Shown here piece by piece: positions 34,180 through 47,623 of a stretch of DNA of 64,000 nucleotides. A model generated the notes under the pieces. The model was given only the letters and a program-made list of their open reading frames with translations, searched no databases and had not been told where the DNA came from. The position numbers were made by a program, and so were the translations under genes. Numbering within the stretch: the stretch's first letter is position 1; every line of letters begins with the position of its first letter. This DNA is from Anisakis pegreffii (lineage: Eukaryota > Nematoda > Chromadorea > Rhabditida > Anisakidae): NCBI GenBank assembly GCA_035041965.1, contig JAPYMA010000840.1, positions 124,001-188,000 on the forward strand. Direction: 5' to 3'.

Positions 34180-37087
34180 AACTGTCAATATTAGTTCATT
34201 ATGTAATGGTTCTTCGGATCTGCAATTATGTATTCATTCATTATTTATTGTTAATTTATTTGATTTTCTGATATTTCCTAAACATCTCGTTCAAAAGTCT
34301 TACGAAAACACTACTCGCTGGAGTGTTTCGTTCGTTCAATACGTCAGTATTATAGAACTGACATTGCAACAAACCATTCACACGAGAATCTAATAGTTCA
34401 TCGTATTTTTCGATCATGTAGTTGATGAGTTCATGTAGAGAAAACTTTAATTCTAAAAGTTTTAGATTTAAAGTTTTAGACTAATACTGAATGAAACTCG
34501 AATTATTTAACATTTAATAATCGAGTAATTAATGCCGTGTTATCACATCTTTTTGCACAATTTCCGTCCGTTAATGATCATTCAGTAAACTTTCTACTTC
34601 AAAAACTTGCAATATATCGTTTCAATGAAATTCCTCGTCCACGAAATACTCTATGCGTATGCGATTCATGTGACATACTCATAAGATGTAACGAAACTCT
34701 ATTAATTAATATTTGCTTTTTTTCAGTATCCATTATGTGTAATAATTGTTTTGCAATGTTCGTTTTACCGAATAAATTCTCTGGTACTGAGTTGTTATCT
34801 CAAGCACATCTGCATCAAGTCCGCACTGATGAATGAATTCTTCAAAAATTGTATGTGATCTCGGATCAACCAAACAAATGCAGAGTCAAAAACGGATTAC
34901 GTAAATAAGCATTCGAAAATTTCAAATAGCAACGTTGTTACGATGAATAAGTCGTTTGCTTTAGAAATGCATCAATAATGTTTAATGTCGTCATCGATGA
35001 AATCAGTTCACTTGCACTAGAATACACTGCAACCATCAATCATCAGAAACCTAATTGTAAGCTTTCATGAAATTTTAACAAATTTCCCGAAAAGCGCATA
35101 AGAAAGTGTCATTTCTCTTCAAGGTGTCATTTGTCAGTAACACTCAAAGGAATTTCGTGCTACTGCTTAAAAGCAGGTGAACCGTACTCATCGCATCAAC
35201 GTTACTCGAAATTATTCGATACAACTGACTTCACACTATTATTTGTACAAAATGTGCATCGAATCGTGTATTTAGTAGACACAAAACAAAATCAGAGTCA
35301 GTGGAATCGAAAAATCGATTTGGAAATTAAAAAATAATGTTTTTTGCAATTGTAGCAATATGCGACATTTCGATGGTAAATGAGTATAGTAGAGCGTAGT
35401 TAGTCACTTATCAAAACAAAAACTTTACGAATGTAATTTTTCCTAGAATAGCTTATCCATGCTTAACATGCTGCAAGTGTGTTTCATTCATTTTAGGTTC
35501 AGTCTTAACTACAGTAGATCTTTGGTGTAGAGAACAAAGAATTGAACTCAAAGAACATTAGATTGAAGATGGAGATCAGTGAATCAATAGACTGTATAGT
35601 TCCATCGAAGAACCGAACAAGAGTTACCACCGTAAAGGGATTTGAATTAGTGACCATGAAAAGTGACCTGAGTTGCTATGAAGTCCAAATAACTTTCTGC
35701 TGGTCGATTAAATCTCTGAGAAATTGCGATCATTTCAATACTAAAGGCGTTCATGAATTTAAAAGAATCCTTTCCTCAATACAGATATATATATATATAT
35801 ATATATTTTGGTGAATTGTTCCTGAATGCTGGAATGCATCGTTATTGTGAATCAAAATTGCACGAGGACATAAATGAATGAATGGAATGTTGAAAATCTG
35901 CAATTGTTGCTTAAACTATTACGAGAATTAAAATTTTAGTTACGAGAACAAAATCGTTACGAGAACGCAATCGTCATCGGAATGCAATTAATTCAGCAGA
36001 ATTGTTCATGAAAATATTTCGGTGATAAAATAATACCACTGCAAGAAATTTTTTGAAATACTTTCATCATTTATTCTATCAATCAACGCATTCTTGAATG
36101 ATTTCATTGAGTTTATCTTCGAAGCATGATAGCGAATTAATTCGTCGATAACAAAAGAGTTCGTTCCTACCGGAATAAGTTCGCTTAGTTTTTTTTTTGG
36201 TGAAAAATTCTGAATTTGAGAGCTCTTCTTCAGGCTATTTTCAAACGTGAGCTTGCAATAATTGATGGACGTGTCCGAGACCCTCGAGAAATAGACATAA
36301 TTCACAAATTAATTTCATTTCCTCTGATTAACTTTTGGGATCACAATCATCACGAATTAATTCCATTTTATCACGCTTAATTTGTGATGTTTATCTCATG
36401 ATCAGTATCGCATTTCGTCTCGCCGCAAACCAACAATAACACCATAATTAACCGATCCACACTAATTTGATCCGTTAAGAACAATTCGCATGCGTCAGCT
36501 TCAAGCTGTTTCGCTCGTTAACTTATTGCACACTCCTCCTCTGTCACCGTGCTATTCAATTCGAAAACCATTCAGATATGATGTGGATGATGAAATTCTG
36601 AATGGATCTATTTTTTAGGGCTAGTATATTTGCCTTCCAGATACACCCACAGATACACTCTATTTCTATATTGCCTCAACAGGTGATCTACTTAGGTATG
36701 TATGATATAAGAATCGAATGTTGTTGAAGATTTTCATTGTCAATAAAGCGACTAGATGAAGAAATGGTATTCCTACTGTGTATCAGTATTATTATTACCA
36801 GTATTATTATTAATATTCTTATTTTTGCTTATGAAGAAATAGCACTCAATTAATATTCACGTCGAGATTGATGTATACACCTGAATTAGAAAAGTGTTTA
36901 GACATTTGAAGGATGGATGTAATCACCAAGCAGGTGTCTATGCATATAAAATACCAAAGGAAATTAATGTTGATGAAGAATGACTACTGTTTCAACGGTG
37001 TGATGTGGTGGTCTTATGTTATTCATTGTCATATCCAACGTAATATCGGCCTTTAAACAAACCTATTAGTCATTCCTCCACTATGAC
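34180..37087. other. Intergenic region between Cys-rich gene and neuropeptide gene
   Basis: AT-rich, with an (AT)11 microsatellite at 35785-35806 and a short run of repeated TTACGAGAAC words at about 35918-35968. Open segments at 34537-34836 and 35542-35814 have no splice support and no recognised motif. Nothing else could be supported. Confidence 0.4.
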
Positions 37088-37095
37088 TATATAAG
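37088..37095 (+). promoter_or_regulatory. TATA box of the flp-25-like gene
   Basis: TATATAAG lies 133 bases upstream of the ATG at 37228 and is followed by the GC-richer CGCGCATGCG. An acceptor-like CATTGCAG ends at 37222, five bases before the start codon, as expected for SL trans-splicing or a short 5' UTR intron. Confidence 0.45.
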
Positions 37096-37227
37096 AATCG
37101 CGCATGCGTGGATAACAAATACTTGTAACTCATTCATATAAACTTGTACATAGAAATAAGCTCAAGCAAAAGAACTGAGATGTATTGCAGCAACCTTGTA
37201 AGAATTCATGGCTTCATTGCAGGCGAA

Positions 37228-40200
37228 ATGTTCACAATCCTTCTTCTGATTGTCGTTCCGTCGTTCACGTTGGCATCCGTTGATGAATTTTGTGCTGAAA
37301 ATCCAGAATCAGTAACTTGCCGACTCGTACATCTTTCTGAACGAATAAAAAACAATGATGCTGTTCAACAACTGCTACAGGAAATGCAACAATCCGACAC
37401 TTCATATCCAGGTATTTCATTTACCTTTAATATATTTCATAAACAAACGAGACGAAAATAGCATTTACATCACATGTGTGATGGTAACCGAGAGACCTTG
37501 AGAACTCGCCAGGAATGTGCAACACTCACAGATGGTGGATAAAATTCTGATAAGGCTTATGCTGATTACATATTGGTTCAATTCGTTTCATGTGGGGTTG
37601 TTCTGCTGAAGAGATACAGCAAACGTCAAACAAAACATGTCGAAAGATGAAGTAAGTTCATCATTCGAATGACTGTAAACGAGGTCATTCGTAGTAACTC
37701 GATCATCATCGGCAACAAATGCAAATGGGAGATAAAAACTGAGACTGTGATCATAAATGAAAGATGGATAGTAGGAGTCGTTCAGATGGATGGAAAGGCC
37801 ATTTTATGCGGTGCATTCGTTTGTGTTTCTTGGATCGAGGTCGTGCTAACTCTCTTAGTTAGTTCTGGTTTCATGGCTCGCAAAATATGCACCTCTTATC
37901 CATACCCATATCATAAGATTCTTTGTGAATACTGCCGGCTTCTCGTCGAATTCCGACCCGATCGACAGCAAGAAACAAGGAGAATCGGAAAGTTCCATGG
38001 CAGATCAAGCAATCGTTTTAGGTGCTTACTTATGCATTATTCAGATAACGAATGAATATTCGAACTGAAACATCAGCTAGTATATAACTAATCTCCACAC
38101 CAACATAAGCCCCGCAGTTGTTGCCTTTCAAACCCCTCACTTAGAGCAACACTTGTAACTGTAACACTTGTAACTTCCTTCTGTACGCAACTGTAGACGA
38201 ACAATTTTTTATTTTATCATCTATCAAATTTTGGTTCATTTCGATGTGAATCCGAAAAAAATAAGTTTACAACAACAGCAAACTACAGTGGTTCCATTCA
38301 TATCATAGTGGATACATTTTTTTTAGCGAATGCATCAATTGCCAAATCTTTGAAGTGAAAACAGGTGAAGCTTCATTAACAAAAAGCACACTGAAACTGA
38401 TTGTTTCTTCCTTCCTTAGGTGCGAGCTCATGATGATATTTCAATGAAAATGAACCTCGGTTTTTTACAACGTAAGCTTTTGCACTGACGGTGATGTCGA
38501 GTGCAGAAAAATCTACTGTTCTGTCCTTACTATTCGTACGATCACTTACTAAAGTTATTAATGCAACTAGTACCAATATATCTGGGATCGACATCAGTAC
38601 GAGAGATCAGATCGTAAAGAACCGAGGTAAACTTCCACTTTCACTGAAAACAGTATTCTAGTGTTGGTAACGGCACAGAGTCGAATGTCGATGTCGTCGC
38701 GAACAAATCGATGAAGTTTTCGGCGATCAGCGATTTGCCAGTAATTTCGGCAGTCAGCAGTCCGCCAAAACGAAATTTTTGGCAGTCGGCGCGGGATTCC
38801 CTAACCAAACTCAGAGCATTTGCTACCACCAGAGTGCACCCTGTACAGTGTCATTACCGTTTAACCACTGACTAATGATAATTCTTATGAATCTATCACA
38901 GTGCCTAGCATAGTGAAATAATTAGTGTTCCCTTTCAACCAATGTTTAAATCTTGATGATCTGTTACATTCGAATAATGAATCGAAATTTAGTTTAAAAA
39001 TTTGAGCTAATTTTATGCACCTTTCATAGTGACCCATTCCAAACAGTCCGTAATTCTTAGATCACTCACTGAAGAGTTTAACGTTTTCTTCAACAAAAAA
39101 GAAGCATTCACCAAATATTCATTTCATCGCAAATTATTCGATTTCTACTTCATCGCCTTTGCAAACTTGAGTACTAAAACATGATTTATGAGTTACCTTA
39201 CCGTGCGGAACTCGTCATATCAAGTTGACGCACTATAACGCCTTCTGCTGCACCTAAGTGTTTATGAACCATCATCGAAAAGCTCATCATATCTGGACTT
39301 AGGATGTATTTGTGATTGATGCAATATTCAAGTTCTGAACTGAGCTTAACTTGTATTCCAGTAGATCCTATTTGGTAGCAGATGTTTCTTCGAGAAGTAA
39401 TCGCGTAAAAGCAAGAATGTCAACTTGAAAGCACCTGCTTTCAATAAATGAATCCATAGAATCTATCATCGTTGATTTGTGCATTCATTGCAAACAGCAT
39501 TTATTTCAATTTCGATTCTATTACCGTGGTAACTCGTCGTCATCACATTAATAAACAATCAACGACTCATCGCCATAATAATGAGAAGATCTTAGATGTA
39601 ATAGACTTCAATTCAAACAATACTATCCGTCTGAATGCATTGATGTTTTATTCAAATGAACTGATGCATTTTTTTCCGTTGAAGAACAATACCATATTAT
39701 ATTTCGGCAAAAAAGAATACTGTTTTTCCATATCGCTTAGCTTATGATATGAAGAAAATAAGCATGCCAAGTAATCAAAAAATGCCATAAATATATTCAT
39801 GTGGCACATACTCGATTTCTTCTGGATGCAAACAATCCTATCGTTATCTAAATTCAGCCTAAACCTGAACACTTCTCAATGTGATCTCAGAAACAATCAT
39901 CTGGACGGTTTACCGTTGGCGTAATAGTGGCTAAATAAAGTGAAAAAATTAATTTAATGACGAGGAAGTTATTCATATTTGTGTAGAAGGTGTTTGTTCT
40001 ATTGTTGATAAATTCAACTGAACTTTCGCTGGCATGACTTAAACGGCTAAAAATATTTCGAAGAAACGACTTGTTTCGAAATTTCTAACAATAAGTCTTT
40101 TTTGCTCTAATTTTTATCTTCTGATAATTCTTACTGACAATTATCGAATAATCGCTCTTTTTATACTCGTTGTTTGCAGTCAAGAAAGCTGATTATGATT

Positions 40201-40319
40201 TCATACGGTTCGGTCGTACACCTTCATCATCGAAGCGAACAATTGGGCAATCATATGATTACATTCGGTTCGGCAAAAGGTCTCCTTCGCTTAAGATGGA
40301 ACCATACTGGATGCAGTAG
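37228..40319 (+). CDS. flp-25: FMRFamide-like neuropeptide precursor, flp-25 type
   Basis: Two exons, 37228-37411 and 40180-40319, joined in phase 1; 107 aa. Exon 1 encodes a signal peptide (MFTILLLIVVPSFTLAS) and an acidic spacer with two cysteines (DEFCAENPESVTC). Exon 2 encodes the peptides. KK precedes ADYDFIRFG, followed by R; after a spacer ending KR comes TIGQSYDYIRFG, followed by KR. Glycine gives the C-terminal amide, so the products would be ADYDFIRF-amide and TIGQSYDYIRF-amide. C. elegans flp-25 is known for DYDFVRF-amide and ASYDYIRF-amide, so both the pair and its order match. The tail SPSLKMEPYWMQ ends at TAG 40317-40319. Expected to act as secreted neuromodulators on neuropeptide GPCRs. 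The 2.8-kb intron is long for such a small gene. A TATA box at 37088 and AATAAA at 40476 bracket it. Confidence 0.92.
37669..38055 (+). other. Open segment in the flp-25-like intron, faintly protease-like
   Basis: 128 codons are open without a good splice framework. One part, QMDGKAILCGAF, followed by a Trp and VVLT, faintly recalls the N-terminal strand pair of trypsin-like proteases (G-x-CGA, W-V-L-T-A-A-H-C). The catalytic His is absent. If related at all, it would be a decayed fragment; chance similarity is equally possible. Confidence 0.15.
38376..38594 (-). CDS. Possible small secreted protein, antisense in the flp-25-like intron
   Basis: A 72-codon minus-strand frame starts with ATG and a signal-peptide-like segment, IPDILVLVALITLVS. 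A polar mature part follows, ending FQCAFC. No promoter, splice signals or homologue were recognised. It is listed because a start, a signal and a stop coincide, but it may be chance. Confidence 0.2.
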   Translation of the reverse strand: MSIPDILVLVALITLVSDRTNSKDRTVDFSALDITVSAKAYVVKNRGSFSLKYHHELAPKEGRNNQFQCAFC

Positions 40320-40475
40320 TTGATAAACTCGCGTTATGCTCATCCTCTAGTCATAAATTACACGTGTTCATTCGAGTCATTGTATTTTGTTGGAACTTTC
40401 AAATGTCCGGAATATATGGAGTACTTTGAACTGATTTGTCAAGTGAATGTTGACGGCCGATTTTTGGACGTCTTG

Positions 40476-40481
40476 AATAAA
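40476..40481 (+). terminator. Poly(A) signal of the flp-25-like gene
   Basis: AATAAA lies 157 bases after the TAG. A second copy is at 40673-40678, giving a possible longer 3' UTR. Confidence 0.5.
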
Positions 40482-40681
40482 AAAATTGCTATTCGGTAGC
40501 AGTTTTTCAAACTGTTCCGTTCCGTGTCTAACATTTCATAGAGTTTGTTCAAAAATTCTCATCTTGAACCAAAATATCGACCTCCTTGAAGGAATAATTT
40601 TCGCAACATAACTGGAACCGATTGATGAAGCGGTGAGGAAGAATTGAAATCATCCACTTATAACACATGAACAATAAAGAT

Positions 40682-43600
40682 ACAGTGGGTATAATTGAAA
40701 CAGAATGCGCACTGAACTGCACTCAATCCACTGACATCCTCTACACGACTCATTTTTTATTCAGCTCAATTCTTTGCTCATTAATTCCCGATCTCTGCAC
40801 ATGACGCATACTCAACTTTTAGATATGATCTGATTTGAACTTATGAATGAGTGCTTATGATCTTCGATAGATGCAATCTACAAGACACAGCATCATTCGC
40901 ATTCGTAAACGATAACGAAAGTACGCTATCACTAAATTAAGCGATAATTCTCGAAAATGAAACTACCACTCAACAATACGGAAAATATTTCTGTTGCACA
41001 GAATTTGCTCCATCTGAGATTTTGTCAAAATAATGACGTCGCCGACACTCAGAAATGAAGTCGAGCAGAAATGGGTACGCCAACGAAAAAAGTTAGCGCG
41101 TTATTCGCCATCGCTAAAATCGCCAAAAAATAGCGGAGCGCTATCGCTATTCCGCTAGCCAAGCAAAGTAAACCGCTATTCGCTATCGCTAATTTGGAGC
41201 TTTCTCTCAAAGTTTACAATAGCACCACTTATTTGTTGCGGAAAAACCTCATTGCTACATTAAACAGCTGAGAATTTTTATTGAATCATTCAGCACTCAA
41301 CATTCACGAATCACCAGCCAATAAGTCAATAAGCACCAGAAAATCACCACTCATTAATAAGCATCAGTTTGTTAATCATGCCGAAATTACTGCACAATTC
41401 GATAGCACACAACACTGTTCAGTGCAATCCATCAACCACACATCCATCCAGTTAACATTTCTTCGCACTACTTCACGATATCTCAGCGATAATTACTACC
41501 TAATCGCATTACATACACATCGATCATCTAGATTTGAAATAATAATACCTTTCAAATTTCTCCCATTAACAACCGATGATAAAATTTAGTGAACAATGAC
41601 GAAGAGACAAAGAAATTATTTAATGAGATCAGACCTTCTTCACCCTATTCATTCGCATGTGCTCATTGCGAAAGATTTGTTTTTGTGACATTTACTATAT
41701 CTATATTCTATACAGTTCGTTCATCATCGCTTCTTTCATTAGGGGTTGCACTCCTGCATGTTACGACAATTTACGATTCATATTGTTTATCTATTTGTTT
41801 TATCTGAGTTGAAACGCGATGATATTGCTGCACCAAAAGCAGACATTCGAATTGTGATTGAATATTCAACATGGAACCGTTCGAAAGGATACGACTGCGG
41901 TTGGCTTGAATTTAGTGCATTGCTATAGCGCAAATTTATATTTACATACTTTAATGGTGCAAAACTTAGGCATTCACTCGTAAGTGTACGGTAGGCGTAC
42001 TAACGGAATTAGCCCACCAGTCCACTATCGTTCGCAAAAAAATAGCTCGCTAAATCGCTATCCAACGACAATGAATCCACTATCGCTGAAAAATTCCACT
42101 ATTTGAACACTATAGCGTGCTGATTGCTATCGCTAATGTCCATCTCTAAAGCTGATGTGAGTCCCTGAAATTGTACATTTTTTCATCAGCAACGTATACA
42201 TTAACAATAACTGAAATAGAAACATTAATGGTTCCAGACGATCGTATCATTTTTCAGTTGGTCATATAAGCTTTCAAATAACTTTTCCATTTTTTGATTA
42301 CCTTTCCTTGAACTGAATGACTTCGAATTCTAACTCGATCGTAGAGGTGGTTCGAACTTGAAAACGTCCTCGAAGAAACAGGCAAAATTGGCGAAAATGA
42401 CGGCAAAGTGGCACTACATCTGTGGATCTGATGTGAGGATTTCCCATCGAAAATGTATGTACTTCTCTTGTAACTGTAGGCCAACTCGCAATGAAGAGTG
42501 CAAAAGATGATATGGTGACTGATTATAATTTACCTCGCTTCTTTGTGAGATGCTACTCCCCAGATTCTTCTGATTAGATTTTGTTTGAATGATGCCTCAA
42601 AGAGATTAATTATATAGAGGCATATCACGTTGATAAATTGTTGTCGCGTAGAACTCGAACAATCGACTGAACGAAAACCAGCACTGAAAACATGCAAAAT
42701 CATTTTCTGATACTCACAGAGGTCATAATCTCACAGAGGTCTTAACACTCACAACTAAAAGTTTCCCGTGCAAGATACTCACTTTGTTTGTAGATCGAGA
42801 GCTGCTCAAATTGCATAGCACAAAAAATGATACGGTTCGTGGTCAGACCTAAATATCTGAAGAATGTAATTTCAATTTCCTGAAATTAAGCATCAATCAA
42901 ATGTGTACTGTTAGGCACATTGTATGGGAACCTGAGAATGTTTCACACTAACAGCAGCAATGATAAGCAGTCCAGTCCAAAACTGATTTCGGTTTACTGA
43001 AGCGTACTCCATCTGTACATTAAGTTTACCACCTCAAAACTGTTACATCCGAAATTTAGCGGAGACTATCGCACTTAACTGTTGGAAAAAAGGATAAGCA
43101 TGCTTCACGGATGTTTTTGCAGGTGATCAAAAGTGATTGGCAAAAGTGACAGCATCCGAATAAAATTTCAGTAGGATCGGGATCCAGTCGATTCCGATAC
43201 TTTGAGATTCCGATATTCGAAACTACGACCGAACTTCAAAGTTGTTTGGCCGGAATCCGAACGTCGGAATTTCGACCGAATTTTGCCAGCGTTTTCCGGC
43301 TGAACGTCGATCGGAGGCCATCGTAATATGAGAGAAGTTTGTTGATCAGCATGCACTATCAAATTGTGCCAAATTTGAACTGAACGCACGAAATCTGTGG
43401 GGCACCTCCATTACCCGAAAATTTCGTTATGCGCATTGCGCACAGACTCGTTTGGACTGCACAATGATGTTGATGCTAAAATGCTGAAGTTTTGTGATAT
43501 TTTCTTATTCTCAACTCAAAACTTTAAAGTTCAAGCGAACCGTTCAAGAACGTTATGGGAATTTTAGTCATGCTTCTTGAGTATTGCAATTACATGCCTT

Positions 43601-45807
43601 TGCGATGGATTTTGCAGCAAACACGTTTATCATTGGTGCTGAATATTCTTCTGAGACATTTATGTTATAATTCAACTTGTCAGAAATTTTGTGTTGTGAT
43701 GTGAATTCGTCTCGCTTTCGTTCACTGATATTATATCGCTTGGTATGTAAATATGTAAGTTAACTTAAAAACTGGATTTGCATCAGTTATTATGTGATGG
43801 TCGGGCTCAGTTTTGTTTCCACTGGTCACTTGTCGTTATTCTCATTTAAAATGGCAGAATCGATTTCGAATAGAGTTGTTGGACATTTGAGATCTGAACG
43901 CAAATTGAATGAATAACTAATCGGAATGATCTTAGCCAAGTGATGCGGCTAGATCTGTGTTCAAGTTTTGCAGCTAATGACGACAATCATCACTCGATGC
44001 TTGTGCTTGCAAAATTTCGTTACTCTTAAATATATGTAAAAACGGAAATTGCTCAGTTCCTGCTGAAGTTTGCTTCCTGGACTAAAGTTTTGAAGTGTGA
44101 TTGCTCACAAAATCAATCTCGTCGTCTATCATCAAAGGCCTGAAACCAGCAATGGGATGCCAAAAACTTCGTGATTTCAGTAAACCTTCCGCACAAAATC
44201 ATTTACACAGTGAAATGTTCGTTTATTCCACAAGATTGATAGTTAACCGAGATCAAATCGTTTTCAACCGAAGTAAAGGAAGTAAAGTGAGCGGTTTTTG
44301 AGCCTAACTTCAATCAACAGGAAGAGATGTTGGCCTCAGTTCTTATCCACTTAAAGCATGTGTCGTTGGATTGATGTATTGAATGGTCTCGATATAATTG
44401 ACTTCAGTCTGTACCCTATAAATACTACACTGAATGACTGCAGCTTTACAAACAAATAATCTAACGATAAGAAATACTCACAAAACCATAGCAAATATAG
44501 GAATTTCTGCATTGGTTTCACAAATTCATTGACTAATACTGGCATCAGCTGCTCATCATGCGCTACTTTTTTTCAATTTTTCAATAACAAGTGGTTGGTG
44601 CAATCATTCATTTCGCTATAAAATGCCAAATTCCGCTCAGTGATGACCACTTTTAGAGTTGTTATTTGTCATTCATTGGTTGTGTCACTTTTATTAGGTT
44701 ATCGTTTCCACTTCGTTCGGAACACTTAAATTCTAACACAGAACAGAGCTTTTCCAGTTTTGCTTTATGTTTTTAGTTTTCAATGGTGATTCAAACCAAA
44801 ACCTTCACGAAGCAAAAAAGTAACTGATACATTCAGTGATTCAAATGAAAATGAAAGTTCAGCTATCGGCAGAATGTATATCCGTTAATGGGATTCTAAA
44901 TATTTCTTGTCATTGCAGTGTGAGAATATTTTTAATTTTTTTGATCATGCATATCTTTAGGTTCAGAACTGGAATTCAAAACATTCCTCTTCCTGCTGCA
45001 GTGTATTTGCATTGTTGAAGCCCGCATACGCTAAACAGATTTACTTTTGAGATGCGAAATTGACTGAAGCAGCAAATATTTCGATGTGATGTTTTATTGC
45101 ATATCTGCACAATGATGAAAGTTGTTGACGAATGGACGCGATGCCATTCGAAAGGACAATTATTTATTTGCAAGATTGAAAGGATTATGGCACAATTTCA
45201 GTGCAAAGCTTGCTTAACTCTCGACGATTCAGAATGATTAATGAGTGGGTGTGTTTCTCAGAACATTGCCATATTCATTTCGTTTTCAGGCAAAAACATG
45301 TCCTTTATTTTCCACAGCAAATAAGAGTTCTGTCTGCACTGTAAGTTCCAAATCAAAATAAGAAACTAGGTTCGAAATCTGAGATGAAGAAAAATGCCCG
45401 AGTCTCTTCACGAGTTGACTCAAGAAAACATCATGATGATAGTGGCACGCAAAATGCCGTGTAAAAGAAGCTCTTTCTGTTGACGGGGAAATTCTTCGGA
45501 GAAACCTTTCTAAAGGTCGATATGGGACATGAAAGGTTTATTAGTAATGTTGGAAATTAGTGAAGAGATAGGATGAGAAAGAATAATTGTGATGCATTCT
45601 GCGCAAATTCTTCCTATCAAAACTTTGTAGAATTGGTTCATACTTATTCATGTATATGATAGTTTATGATACTCCATTGCTTGAAAAAAGTGTTCTGCAT
45701 GAACATTGCACTTAAATTTTGCGTTTCTGAAGTGCGATCATCGAGATGAGATCGAATTTGAACTGCCACAACAGGCGTCCCAACATATTTCTTCGTTTGA
45801 ATAGGTG
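40682..45807. other. Gene-poor intergenic region
   Basis: Apart from the candidate element at 41068-42147, no gene model was found. A block at about 43170-43330 is less AT-rich and contains several ATTCCGA/TCGGAAT words. A similar style of sequence (TTTCGGCGATC, GGCAGTCGGC) occurs at 38690-38800, suggesting decayed dispersed repeats. Small open segments elsewhere lack splice or motif support. Confidence 0.35.
41068..42147. mobile_element. Candidate non-autonomous hAT-like element
   Basis: Both ends are packed with short words built on GCTATCGC, TAGCG and CGCTA (41090-41195 and 42030-42135). The right end finishes CGCTAATGTCCATCTCT. Its reverse complement starts AGAGATGGACATTAGCG, which loosely matches the left end, AGAAATGGGTACGCC. 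Subterminal TAGCG-type repeats and about 1 kb of unrelated AT-rich interior, with no transposase recognised, fit a hAT-type non-autonomous element. No 8-bp target duplication was found, so the exact ends are uncertain. Confidence 0.4.
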
Positions 45808-46130
45808 TATTTGCTGAAAATTCATCGAATAGCCGTCAGAGACACGCATGACCGAGTCGTATTATCAAAGCGCTCTGCACTTCGACTGTTGAAAATTGTT
45901 ATGCTTGGAATTGGTAATAATTCATGAGTTAATGCATTTGACTGGAATTTGTGAATGAATGCATTCGGCTCCATTTGTGTTGGTGGAAGTCAGTTTTAGG
46001 CATCCGACAAAATCGCGTAGCGAGAACAGTGCATCGGCTGATGGATGCTCTTGCCGAGGTGCAGAGCGCTTTGACAATACGACTCGGTCATGCGTGTCTC
46101 TGATGGCTATTCGATGAATGTTCAGCAAAT
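45808..46130. repeat. Inverted repeat, about 72-bp arms, 178-bp loop
   Basis: Arm 45808-45880 (including ACACGCATGACCGAGTCGTA) is complementary to 46059-46130, with only a few mismatches and an indel. The loop contains no recognisable gene. Fold-back miniature element or decayed inverted duplication; no target duplication was checked successfully. Confidence 0.75.
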
Positions 46131-47623
46131 GAACCCATTCAAAATGCTGAAACAAAAAAATATCCCCCATGGATGATAAATTATTCTATTACGCATTGAA
46201 AGTCCATAATATCGCTCGGAATCAAGGTTCTGTCTGAGTTGTTCTATCGGTCAAAAAGTATCGATCAGCGGCAAATGAAATTATCGAAATGTAAGAGGCG
46301 AAATTTTCCTTACTTCCTTGAATGTTTGAAATCAAATTAGCTAAATTCAGTTATATCGAATCGGCAATTTATCGAAATTCAAGGAATATTTTGCTGAAAA
46401 GTTATGTTTCCTGAATTCTGAATAAATGATTATTGATTCAGGATCGATCGATGTTTGCTTTCCGATACAGTTTCCAAAATCTCGCCGATAATTGGTGGAT
46501 TGTTTAAATGATTTCAAAAGACCAAGACATTTCGCATGATGCATGACCAAAATTTTTTATGTTTAAAACTGTTTAACTTGACTTGCAGACTGACTTGCAA
46601 ATGCCAGTCTCATTTCGTTGAGTATGTACAGCTGTTTTCGGTTCACTAAGTAGAAAGAAACCTTGATTATTCGTGTTGAAGTGATAATTTTTCGTTGAAC
46701 ACAAAAATTTGCGTTATGCCCATTGCATAATGAAAGCAAAATTTCCGTAGCAACGAATTCCCACAAAGAATATCCCCATCACATCGTTGAAAACAGTGCA
46801 AACTGAATGTTCCATATCGTCTCTGCGGAAACTTCATTGCAAAATATTCATCAGTGTGCAATCGACGTACTGATCAGCAAATCATTCAGTTGTTTCAGAC
46901 GAATGTCATTTTGCGTCACATGCACAAAACCTTTTTCATTCAGAAGGCGTATCGTGCAGATGTATTTCAAAAAGAAATTTATTCATACATACCGAACATA
47001 GCTGCCGATGTTTCGCCGGCACAAAACTGCTGACAGAATGCTAACGTCTGCTATAAATTTCAATTAAATGCGATCATTGAGCACCGATCAATTGAGCATT
47101 CGGTCGATCTGATTGTGTTCTGTGTTCATTTAGTATTATAATCACCTCGTCTCCAGCTAGATATCGTTATTTCATCAGCATTTACCATTCAGTTTTAATT
47201 GTGACAGATGCATGAAGAAAAATTGAAAAATGTTCATGAACAGCGAAAAGTGACCAAACAAGCGTTTTGAAAATTCTTTGTTTCTGAGTTGTTCTGAAGG
47301 ATCGTTTCAGGAATATTAGCGCATTTTGCATTTCACTGACAAGATAAGTTCAAGATGGGTTCGTGGATTCGTGACCATTCCTCGTGAGCATTCTCAATTA
47401 TGAGAGAGTGTAGTTCTCAAATGAGAGCTGTTTCCTCTGACAACGTCCACAACTTAATCGGAGTTCTTGATTACATCTTAATCATATACTCAAGAAGTAA
47501 TCCAAGTTAATTCGTCGCTCCATAACCAGAGTTTGTCCTTTGTGAGAGTGGAGAAAAGGGCAGAGGACTAACTTTGGTTGTGTATGAACAAATGAGTATG
47601 CGTTGCGATGCGCATTTTGGTAA
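46131..47623. other. Intergenic
   Basis: Short open segments on both strands overlap each other (for example 46563-46861 on the minus strand and 46807-47001 on the plus strand) without motifs. Nothing further is seen. Confidence 0.35.

Noticed and set aside
37144..37461. 105-codon ORF as a complete protein
   Set aside because: It is exon 1 of the flp-25-like precursor with a 5' extension and read-through into the intron; the signal peptide begins at 37228.
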